Positions 47,733 through 57,427 of a stretch of DNA of 64,000 bases are shown here, one piece after another (within the stretch, counting starts at the first letter, position 1; every line of letters begins with the position of its first letter). The position numbers and the translations under genes were made by a program. Source of the DNA: Antitrichia curtipendula (taxonomy: Eukaryota > Streptophyta > Bryopsida > Hypnales > Leucodontaceae); contig OX579637.1 of the NCBI GenBank assembly GCA_951230915.1, forward strand, positions 13,020,001 to 13,084,000. The letters are read 5' to 3'. Below the pieces are notes generated by a model that made no database searches, had not been told where the DNA came from, and saw only the letters and a program-made list of their open reading frames with translations.

Positions 47733-49128
47733 TGTAGAAAATATGCGGGCATATAATTGTCTTGCAACAGAAACTTAAGAAGATAGGAATAATATATCTT
47801 TATTGCGTATAATGATGCACTACTGTTAGTAGCCCCCAATTTGGATGTCTAAAATTGCCGCCCAAATGTATATTAGGAGTGAGTACTTTTAAAGCGAGAC
47901 AGTATCTAATCTAAGTTATAAATGAGAGTAATTCAAAATTCAAGGACCATGTGACCTGTCTATAGATTTGGAATACATGTAGAGAGGAGCCTACATAGAC
48001 ACCTCCTACTTTGCTACCAGATTGCAAGTATTGGACCTTTGCCCCCCATCCCATGATACATCACGGGGTCATTGCAGAGTTGTCCCATAAAATCACAAAA
48101 AATGTAGCTGACCTATATATTTGATGACAAGAAGATTTTGAAGACGGGTTAAATCTAGGGTGACGGATTTTAACAGCTCTTGGAAATGGCCGTCACTACC
48201 AACTAACATACAAGTATTAGAAATAATATGAGAACTCAGTTGTGGTTGCCAAAGTTCAAGTTCACAGTTGTTGGATACTATTCAGAGGCGCTGAGTCTAA
48301 ATGAAATTACAGAAAGAGAGTAGGAGTTCCAAATTGGTCATTAGGATATGTATGGACATCTTAGTTAGAGGATTTTGGAAGGGTCATTATTGTCTGTAAG
48401 TAATAAGAACTATTAGTCTCATGCCTTTAGCACTACACATACCCGACTGTGGTTCATTGAGTAAAGCGAGGAAATCCAAAAAGAGAAGAAAATTCCAGTT
48501 CTCATCGCGGAAGGAGTTAATCCGTGCAAGATTGAGAAGGCAAAGTATTGAGACCAAGAAGAGAACAACCCTGCTTTGTGGGACATCCTACATCGAAGAC
48601 TTCAAAGCTTTCAAAGACTCCAACGACCATTCTGTAAGTCCCGCATGATCGCATGACCATAATTTGCTTCTTAAATTACTTTTACATTTGGAATTAGAAA
48701 TCAACTAAGCGTTGCTTGTATGATCATTATCATGCAATGTTGAAAGTGACCCTTGAATACAAATTCGACGATATCTACATTAGAAAATAGATGCCCCTAG
48801 CATTGTTCCTAATTTTAAAACTTGGGGCAATTATAACACTCAGACATTTTCTAGTAGTTCATAGAATCGGGATTAAGCACCAATCCATTTGCCTGTTCTA
48901 GAAGCTGAAGTTCCTAGAATCGGGAAAGTCTACATGCACATGGAACTTATTAGGAAACCTAATTCTAAGAGGTTCGTGCAAAAAGACAAACGCAGTAGTG
49001 CCTGGTGTGCATTTGGTTCACTTCTATGGAGATAGTGTGTAGAGTTTAGGGTTTTGTGTGCCACGAGTTCCCGCTACCCCAAGATTAGTTACACTCTTCC
49101 TTGCTCTCTTTCTCAGGAGTCCAAAACA
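47733..49128. other. Interval without a recognised gene
   Basis: Mostly AT-rich noncoding sequence. A basic 70-codon plus-strand frame at 48,421-48,630 (KARKSKKRRKFQFSSRKEL) ends at a GTAAGT-type donor and might be an exon, but nothing upstream or downstream supports it. Confidence 0.3.
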
Positions 49129-49306
49129 ATGGTGCGGAAGCCGGCGACCAGGAATGCAGCTCCAAAAAGACGCAGCCGCGACGGCGATCGCGTCAACGAC
49201 GAGCGGGATGGAGATCGCGAGAACAATGAGGGGGCCGGCGACAGAAGCAGTCCTCAAAATGTGCATCGAGCAGAGCTTGCGAGCGACGCTGGAGAAACCC
49301 CGAATA
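49129..49306 (+). CDS. First exon of the second ParB-like gene
   Basis: It starts with ATG at 49,129 (MVRKPATRNAAPKRRSRDGD), a basic and then acidic, disordered N-terminus (DERDGDRENNEGAGDRSS). The open frame ends near a GTAGGG donor at 49,307. The next exon begins after TTTTCCAG at 49,770. It is GC-rich compared with its flanks. Confidence 0.45.
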
Positions 49307-49329
49307 TGTAGGGTGACATGGTGAGATTT

Positions 49330-49720
49330 TTTCGATTCCTCCCGCTCGTCATGTCCTTGTGATGGATCAGGTTCTCGCTCGCGTCCTTGCCCTCTCGGCG
49401 CCGAGAGCTTCTTGCTTCCCCCCCCGACGTGATCCCATCGGGACGGTTGATCGGGGTTTGTATATTTTTTTTCGTTTCCTCTCGCTCGTCATGTCCCTGT
49501 GATGGATCAGATTCTTGCTTGCATCCCTGCCCTCTCGACATCGAGAGCTTCTTGCTTGCCCCTCCGACGTGATCCCATTGAGACGGGTGATTGGGGTTTG
49601 TATATTTTTTTTCGTTTCCTCCCGCTCGTCATGTCCATGTGATGGATCAAGTTCTCGCTCGCGTCCCTGCCCTCTCGGCGCCAAGAGCTTCCTGCTTGCC
49701 CCCCCGTCGTGAACCTATAT
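49330..49720. repeat. ~140-bp tandem repeat, three units, in the first intron
   Basis: Units starting at 49,338, 49,478 and 49,618 share CTCGCTCGTCATGTCC, GTGATGGATCA, CCTGCCCTCTCG and a TTTGTATATTTTTTTTCG spacer. Spacing is exactly 140 bp. The open frames seen on both strands are repeat-driven. Confidence 0.85.
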
Positions 49721-49770
49721 TTCGTGATACTGTGGATCAAATTAAATTTGACTGCTGTATTGTTTTCCAG

Positions 49771-50440
49771 GTTCTGCCCGAGGCTACTCCTACTCCTGAA
49801 GTCAACATGGAACCTGAGAATGTTGAATCGCATGCCCCTGATCAGCCGGCCATTTCGACGGCTGATGACAATTCCGAGGCCGATGATTTAGAGCCAGTGG
49901 ATGACTTCACCTCAAAGGATGCTCTACGTAGATCTCAGAAAGTGAAATTGGTGTCGTCCATCTCCAGTCTCCGAATGAAGCCCCATTCAGTATCTCGACT
50001 CCGAATATCATTGTGTCGCCTGTCTGCGATGCCTATGGTTAGACCAGCATTGAAGTTTGACTTGACTAGGCTAGTTGAAGAATATGTCTTTGGATACAGG
50101 GATGGGTCAGCTGTCTTCTATGTTTCAGTTACAAATGAACAGGGGGAAGAGGAGCACGTCAAAGAGAGTGAAAAGGTTGCATGGGGACCTCTTTGGAATG
50201 AAGAGAATGATGTTTTTAATGCAGTTTTGAGTACTACACCGGAGTTGAAGCATCTCCAGAACTCTAAGTTCTTTGTATGCGATGGTAACCATCGGCTTCT
50301 TGCTTGGTCATCATATATTACTCTTCACCATGATAACGACCGAGATTGGCATGTTTTCGTTGACTTAAAGGGGCGGATTGGAGAAGGCATGCATGTTATG
50401 CACGACATAAATAAATACGTCCACAAAGCTCTCCTTCTGT
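49771..50440 (+). CDS. ParB/sulfiredoxin-like domain exon of the second gene
   Basis: The exon follows TTTTCCAG. It encodes an acidic start (SEADDLEPVDDFTSKDALRR), then ALKFDLTRLVEEYVFGYRDG, WGPLWNEENDVFNAVLSTTP, SKFFVCDGNHRLLAWSSYI (50,262-50,320) and RDWHVFVDLKGRIGEGMHVM. CDGNHRLLAW is a good fit to the G-x-H-R box of the ParB/Srx fold. This parallels FIIGGQHTVRAY in the 20-kb element, so the two genes are probably distant relatives. No in-frame stop occurs. The 3' border is uncertain. Confidence 0.5.
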
Positions 50441-50499
50441 TTTGTGATTCTTTCGCTATGTTTTCCTATGAGCCAAGGGATTTTGACAAATTGTTTGAC

Positions 50500-51620
50500 T
50501 TGTGATTACAAACACATCGAGAATTCTTTCATCCGGACAAGCTTGGTGCACACCTTGTACCGGGTTCGCAAATATGGAGTCATGCCCTTGGATAAGTTCG
50601 CCGATCACTTGACTGCCTCTGAGATGTTACAATGCACTCAAAATTTGAGGAAGTCATGGTACAGCATGTCGTTAGAGGTGTTTACGGCCTTCATTTATCG
50701 TGTAAGCGTCATCTTCGGCTTGAAGTACATTTCAGTTACATATATTCTCCAATTCTCATTGTTTTCTTATCTCACTTGTCTTATCCATTTTTCGTTTCAA
50801 TATGAGATAGCTGCCGTAGCAGATACTGTAGTGAGGTTGTATAAGGAAGACACGCCAGTGGAGGAGCAGACAGAGAATGGAGTTCTGGCTGCGATGAGAC
50901 TAGGAACGAAGGAGAAGACAGCTGTCTTGACCAAAAAGTTGGAGAAGCTCACTGATGGGGCTAATCCAAGTCTAGGGAAGGAGTGGCTTGATGAGGAGAG
51001 TTCTCATTATAACAAATTTTTAATTTCTCAGTGTTGTTGAATGTATTTGTCATTCTAATTTTTCCAATGATTCTGTGAAGATTGAGCGCCACTAGTGTAC
51101 AAATATTATCCCGGAGATGACTCTCGACAAGTTGCAAATGATTGCTACATGCAATGTATTGTCAAAGCACAAAGTCATGAGGTTACGTTGGTGGAACTCG
51201 TCCACCCAAACTAGAGAGGCGTGTCGATTTCCTATGAAGCCCGTGGGAGAAAATGATTTAAAAGCCTTCTTAGTCAAGGCGTGCTGGTATGCAGGGGTAA
51301 GTGACTTCAACTGGTGATTGATCTCCCCACTGTCCCCTACATCATTTGAATTCATAACTTAAATCTATCTACAGGTGTTGACTTGCATGTTGATGCTTAC
51401 TTCCCACCGCTTTGATCTCTTGAATGTTCAAATAGAGGATGCAGCAACAGAAATGTTTGACAATATCGTCAAGAAGGATAATCTAGATTTGGCCATGGAC
51501 TCGCCTCAAGAGCCCGAGGTTTTAGCTGAATACATCGAGGGCTGGAGATCCGACTTTGGGATCATTCATTTCTTTTTCACTTCAGAGGCCACGATGTCTT
51601 CAAAAAGTCTGATTTGTTTT
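50500..51620 (+). pseudogene. Helical middle exons of the second ParB-like gene
   Basis: Plus-strand segments follow in order: SFIRTSLVHTLYRVRKYGVM and SWYSMSLEVFTAFIYR to a GTAAGC donor (50,700); IAAVADTVVRLYKEDTPVEE from an acceptor at 50,808 to GKEWLDEESSHYNK; MTLDKLQMIATCNVLSKHKV with NDLKAFLVKACWYAG to a GTAAGT donor (51,298); and VLTCMLMLTSHRFDLLNVQI to PEVLAEYIEGWRSDFG. After this a one-base shift is needed to reach HDVFKKSDLFLKHKGSYLVV. The segments are helix-rich and have no named domain. They occupy the same place as the helical tail that follows the ParB-like box in the 20-kb element. Confidence 0.4.
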
Positions 51621-51744
51621 TGAAGCACAAGGGTTCTTATCTCGTGGTCAAGCAAGTAATATTCAGGTATTTTTTGATTTGAACCGATTATTGTCAAGTG
51701 CAACCAAATTTCGTTTTCTAGGGATCTCTTTTATTTCGCAGCTC

Positions 51745-52887
51745 TGAGACGCATCTACCTTGTCAGGTACTTCAAGTACGAGCTGCTTCCAAAAGTAGCA
51801 ATTGCGAAGCGCGACCTGCCTCCATTTCTAAGTACATGGCTAGACGTTTCGACCGAACACTACATGTCTTCTCCTTCACAGTTGCAGTGGTGGACAAGTG
51901 CTCACTTGAAGTCCGGAGCATGGTATTTGGACTTCCCTCCTGAGTTCACACCTCTACCAGAGGAGCGATTGAAACGTTCCATTGACTCCCAAGAACTTGT
52001 GCCTGAGTACGACGAGTTCAATGGCTTGGACGAGGATGCTAGAGCAAAGGCAATGAAGAGGAGGGAGGAGGCCGATAAGAAGATTGCCGTGAAGAACTCC
52101 GAGGCAGTCGGCAAGGCGCTTCAACGAGTAACGAAGAAGAAGTTCAAAACTGCTGAGAAGGTGAAGGTGATGTCTAAGGAGAAGAATGTGGAGCAGACTC
52201 CAAAGCAACCGATAGCCGGTTCATCTGTAGTGGATCAGGGTTCTTGATTGCAGACATCCGTTTCTAGAGGCTCGAAGCGTGGATCGGAACGGTTAGCACT
52301 CACAGAAGCAGGCTTAGTTCGTGGACCCATTGTCATTGACTTGGTCAATGACACTGACATCTCCATTGATGAGTTCATTTGCAACTCGTCTCCAACGGCA
52401 GTTCTTGCTGATCCATTGCCTATGCTTTACTATGACATATTGAAATTCATGGAAAAGGTGCGGCCCTCCCCTCTCATCTATAATGTCATTTTCACTCACA
52501 TGTTATTTATTTTGTGTATTATACTGAATTTCCTCTTAGTTGCAGTACGCGGCGGATAAAGATCAATCCTTCAAAGGAGTTCGGAGTACGTCGCCACGGG
52601 TAAACCTCATCATTGCCAACATGCCTGAAGGGCTACCTATTCCTAGTGTGTCCAAGCCTCCTTCTGCCATTCCAAAGTGGAATCAGCGCTTCGATTCCTG
52701 GCTTGAATTTCTTTTTGAATTCGCCGATGGACATTTTCAAGATGATGGGGCACTACTTATTACTTATCCTTATAGGGCCCAAGCCCAAGTTGACATCCGT
52801 AGCTATGCAAATCCCTATGCTTTCAAATTACGGAAGGAATGGTGGGGGGCAAATCGCTTGCACTCAGGGTTGACGAATTGGAACGTC
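51745..52887 (+). pseudogene. C-terminal exons of the second ParB-like gene, methyltransferase-like
   Basis: The frame reads LRRIYLVRYFKYELLPKVAI, WWTSAHLKSGAWYLDFPPEF, then a Lys-rich helix. TGA at 52,245 interrupts it in frame, after which come RGPIVIDLVNDTDISIDEF (SUMO-interaction-like) and ILKFMEKV at a donor. A last exon (from ~52,546) gives VNLIIANMPEGLPIPS (52,597-52,644), FADGHFQDDGALLITYPYR and KLRKEWWGANRLHSG. A hydrophobic strand ending in N-x-P-x-G and then a D-D-G-x-L-L-I-x-Y-P strand are where motif IV and the following strand of an amino-methyltransferase would lie, but DPPY/NPPW is not present. Sense ends at CAGGGG (52,888). Confidence 0.4.
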
Positions 52888-53060
52888 CAGGGGCAAATCA
52901 CGTCCAAAAACCGGACGCAGCGTCCGCGGACGTAGTGGCTATCGTCCGACGGACGGTGCGGACGGGCGGACGGTGCGGACGGTGCGGATGGCGGTCGGCC
53001 GACGGGCGGTTCGATTCGGACAATCCGGCCGCCCAATCAAGTGGACGGCCCTTCCATTCT
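52888..53060 (+). other. Possible hAT element end and GTCCG/CGGAC-rich patch
   Basis: CAGGGGCAAATCACG appears exactly where the upstream protein loses sense. hAT elements usually begin CAGGG or similar. The next ~150 bp is very GC-rich with many copies of GGACGG, GTCCG and GTGCGGACGG, as in a subterminal repeat zone. A similar GTCCG-rich patch lies at 57,064-57,155. The matching right end and 8-bp duplication were not found. Confidence 0.35.
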
Positions 53061-53177
53061 TCCTCACTTCTTCTCTCCATTTAGACGTGGAACCCGTGTC
53101 GAAAGTTACAATTGTTGCTTCATTGTGCTAGTTGCTCCTATACGGGTGGAGAGTGAGGTCAATTATTTTGATATCAG

Positions 53178-56100
53178 TTGTCGTCAGTCATGACAACGGA
53201 AGGTACGAGCAAGGGTACTGTAGCGATGACTTCAAGAGGTGGCAATCCCGGAAAGACAAAATCAAAGGGGGCTGCCTACGAGCTTCACTGGGACATTTTA
53301 GATGATCCAAATATCAAAGCGGAGAGCGAACAAGAGAAGGAGGAAGAAAATTATTGGACCTTCAAAATGTGCAAAAAATATGTGAAAATGTATCACATCG
53401 ACAAGTTGTGGCCTCGTGAGGTTCACATTATGCACACACGAGGTTTCTGTTGCAAGCCATCAAATTGCAAGGATGGACATTTTGTCCATCGATCACTTGA
53501 GGTTTGGCGGGCCCTCTTTGGGGACAAATCAATGAATAAGGGTCTTATAAACTACAGCGTGGCCTCTATGGTGTATGCTGAGCTCATATTGGCTCGGAAG
53601 GTGGACTGGAGCACATATCCAACGACAACTACGGCTCCACTTTTGCTTAGAGAAGGGCAAAAAGATATTCCGGATTTATATGATCCAAAGGCAAGTCTAA
53701 GTGAGGCACCAAAATCACAGAAGCGACAAAAAGATGGTTTAATGCAAGTTAAAAAAGAGGTCATGGAGGGGGGAAATATTGGAGTACATTTGGATTCTAC
53801 GAAGATTCCATCTACAATGTCAAATGCCACGGTGGAAGGTGTTGACGGAGAGGTGTTTTTAACTCTTCAGGCAGATTGGATATGCACACGCAATTTTACA
53901 TCCGTGGGTGAACAAAGTGGTGCTCCAAGCATGCGGCCCATTTTTGAAGAACTGGTGGCCCCGTCTTCACCACAAAAACGTCGGGAAGAGGTTCGTCCCG
54001 AACAAATGGCAAGGGCCATTGCATCAATTGATAATATCATAGCAAGCGATGCTACGAATTTTATGACACAAGTATCTTGCAATCAAGACTTACCAACCAC
54101 ACCGAGCCCTATATTGAGCCCCGTATCAAGCCCCATATTGGGCCCCGTATTGGGCCCTGTATCAAGCCCCATGTTGGGCCCCGTATCGAGCCCAAGAGTT
54201 GAAGGGCAGATGTTGCCAAAAAATGGAAAGCAACTCGATGGCATGGCGCAAAATGTGTCCATCAATGACAACCCATTGGATAAGAGCTATTCGCATTTGT
54301 CAACTCAAAATACGACACAATTGGAGGATCTTTGTAATTTGCCAATGGCGAGTGAATTGGAAAGCTTGTTGGAAGCTTCTTATTTGTTTAGGGCACATCA
54401 ACAAGACATCTCTCTTTAACCAAACCAAGTAATCGAGACAAATGAGGCCGGTCCTAGTAACCCCGCAAACGAGGCGGGCTTGACTGAAACCGCAAACGAG
54501 GCTGGACCGAGTAATCCCTTCGCCGAATATAGTGATCAATGGCCCAATTTTGTGGCCACCTCAAAAAGATTGTCGGTTACAGCTAAATTTGTAGCTAGCA
54601 TTGCCCCAAAACTTATGGAAGTTGCTCAGGAGTTCACCAAATCCGGGCCTGAGTTGGTGTCTGGTACCTTGTCGTTTTGGGATTTCGTCACATCTATGAA
54701 ACCATTATTAGAGGAGCGAGTCGAAAATAATCGCAAGCTGCACATCTTGACTGAAGAGAATGAGAAATACAAGGCCTTGAAGGTAGAGCACGAGAAATTG
54801 AAAGAAGAACACAAGCAATTGATTGGTGCATTCAAAGGAGTGTGCGCTAATTATGAAAGATTTGCAAACGCACAAAATCGCCGATATGACACTCTAGTTT
54901 CTCAAAGGGAATTTATCGAGAAATTGGTGTAAGAAATTGTAGTGCTCAAGCAAAAGAATTTCAAGGATGGGGAATGTGTTCTTCCAAAGACCGGCGGAGC
55001 CGTGCGTATAGAAGCGGTTGAGGAAAACAACCAGAAGGAAGTAATATCCGAAACCGCCATGGATAATCCTCCTCCCACATTCCAAGACGCGTCCATGCAA
55101 ATGGAAGGCCGCGAGTTTGAAGAGGTGAAGCATGAACTAGAGTCGATAACTCAACAAAACGTTTATTTGGAGGCACAGTATCAGAAAATGATGCAAGTAG
55201 TGGAGCTAGATAAATGCTTGCCAAAGAGCAGTTCCGACACTCGTTGGTTGACGTGGGTTCAAAAACTACAAGACAAACCGTTTGTAGTAACCCAAGCAAT
55301 GAAGGGGCTTCTCAAATTAGCCATGAAGTCAAAGGAGCAATGCGATGCCATTTCCTCCAACCTCCTATTTATTAGAAGGATGTTTGAGGTACATCATAGG
55401 GGTTCAATTGACGTCACATATTGAGGGGACATGTCGGCAATGTTTGAGCGATTGAATGACGCGCAGAAGATTGCGTCAAAGTCCATCAATTAGACCTTGG
55501 AAGTAGAAGAAGGTTGGGCCCCTTACAACACGCATTCAGCGCACATCAAAGAGGCGGACAAGATAGTAGTGCATGGTGAAAGTTCAAATACGGAACTAAT
55601 GGAGGGTAAATGCAGCCTTTGTCTAAATCATTTTGGTCCCAAGGGCGCCTTAATCATGGGCCAATGTCGCCACACTTACCATATCACGTGTATAATGAAA
55701 TCATCCCTTGTTCGTTCGGTTTGTCCCGAGTGTCGTTCTCCTTTGAGCCCTAGGTTTTACAAAATGGTTGGGCACAAGGAGAGCATGCCCCCTAGCCATG
55801 AACACAATTGATGGACCCTTCCACTTGACCAAAAGCCATTTCTATTCCAAAATTACATTTATTGGGGGCAACCTCTAATTTGGAATGCGAAAAAACTCAT
55901 GCATGATGTTTGTGAAAACTACAATGACGAATTGGATGACTTTGACTGGATGACGCGCAATAGAGAGGTGGAGTTGCGGGCTAGGGGTATTGAAGACTTG
56001 GAGGCTCGAGAATTGTTTTGTCGTAGCATGGGGGGTCATTGGAGCATCTCACATCAAAAGTTCTTCCGGTTTCCTAAAAAAGAAGTGCGGAAAGGAGAAG

Positions 56101-56666
56101 ATGGTGTCTGCATAGAAGTGCAACCATTCCAAGAGTGTAATGAACAGTACGGAGCATACAATCACAGCTTAATAGGAAGGGCCCTATTCTTATCAAAATT
56201 GGAAGAAGCTACGCAAGTTTGTGCTGCTTTTAATGTAGATGGGCTATCAAGCACAGAACATGCACTTGTAGAGGTGGCAAGTGCATTTGATAAGAAGATC
56301 ACCAACATTATAACGACGTGGAGGACTTTTCTACATGGCACAGGGCAAGCAATCTCGTTGACCCCTCGAGATGATGACAAAGCGATAAATGCTATGATAG
56401 AAAAGATTTATTCGGCTTTGAGAGCGTTAAAGGTAGAGGAAGTAGATTTGTCTCCCACAAGGAAAAATAATCGGAAGATTGAAGACGAAGATGACTACCC
56501 TCCAGAAACCAAACGACAATTCATTGCCGTGGACATGGAAGTCCGATCAGGAGGGGGCACAGCCTCTGGGTCGGGTGGTCCTCAAACTCGTAGAGCAAGT
56601 CGAAGACTTAAGGAACAAGAGGGTGCCTCTCATATTTCCGCAAACAATATCGATGATGCAAAATAG
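53178..56666 (+). pseudogene. 3.5-kb element ORF with a RING-like motif and five in-frame stops
   Basis: One frame persists through TAA 54,417, TAA 54,930, TGA 55,422, TAG 55,491 and TGA 55,809 and ends at TAG 56,664. The first ATG is at 53,190. The N-terminal region has a Cys/His cluster (HTRGFCCKPSNCKDGHF). Next come a proline-rich minisatellite, a long leucine-heptad coil (LEERVENNRKLHILTEENEK and on), then GKCSLCLNHF, GQCRHTYHITC and CPECRSPL, a C3HC4-like RING of ubiquitin ligases. The C-terminal part includes DDFDWMTRNREVELRARGIE and an acidic/basic tail. It lies upstream of, and on the same strand as, a hAT transposase, so it may be a hAT accessory protein. I do not recognise the whole protein. 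Confidence 0.5.
54100..54195 (+). repeat. Coding minisatellite (SPILGPV-type)
   Basis: Units such as AGCCCCGTATCAAGCCCC and ATATTGGGCCCCGTA repeat with a period of about 15-18 bp and encode PILSPVSSPILGPV-like runs. It lies inside the 3.5-kb ORF. Confidence 0.75.
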
Positions 56667-57385
56667 TGTTTGTATTAGGGGGTTAATCAATGAAATTTGT
56701 TTTGTACTTATTTGAATCTCATGAGGATTCAACATTAGTAATGCACAATATTCATGGTATGTCATGAGTTGCTTTTAATTAATGTATAAATATTTATGCA
56801 TTATAAATATGTTTGGATTTGTTTTTTCATCATGGTAAATTTTGCCTTATTTATTTGTCAAATATGTTTTATTTGCGTACCTATTGCAGAAGATCATACT
56901 TATTGTACATTTGTACAAGATAATTTCATATTATTGTTATGTTATCTTCTATAACCCCGTGCCTACAAATCACCCATTTTCATTTGTACATACATTTCTA
57001 TTCGCCTAATCCACTTGTCTGCCTATCTGCACACTTCAAACATCTTACCAAAATTGTAAAAAACGGCTGTCCGCTCAACAGGTTTTAGGTCGGCTCGTCC
57101 GCTTTTCGGACGGACCAGATTCCCGTCCGCCGTCTGCCTGACCGTTGTGGGAGGATTTTTTTTTTTCCCGTATTCAACGGTTACAAACAGATGAAGACTA
57201 TAAGAGTCCTGAAATTGACATTTACAAGCACTTCTAAGAAACTGAACGTTAAGATTTCCAGGGGAGCTGCAATTTTTTGTGTCCTTTCCTTAGTAATGCA
57301 TAGTTCAGTGGAAAGGGGGGCCTTGTTTTCCAAGGCTTTGTGCATAAACATTTGAACAATTTTATCCAATTGTTATCATTACGTT
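56667..57385. other. AT-rich spacer with a GTCCG/CGGAC patch
   Basis: Between the RING ORF and the hAT transposase the DNA is AT-rich except for a patch at 57,064-57,155 (CTGTCCGCTC, CGTCCGCTTTTCGGACGG, CCGTCCGCCGTC) that recalls the patch at 52.9-53.06 kb. The motif pairs CGTCCG with CGGACG and can form a small hairpin. No gene was seen. Confidence 0.5.
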
Positions 57386-57427
57386 TTGAATTTAGGGTTT
57401 CAATACACAGAGCCTAAAACAACCACC

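Noticed and set aside
49254..49833. Minus-strand frames with KKIYKPQSPVSMGS-like repeats
   Set aside because: They are the reverse strand of the 140-bp tandem repeat in the intron.
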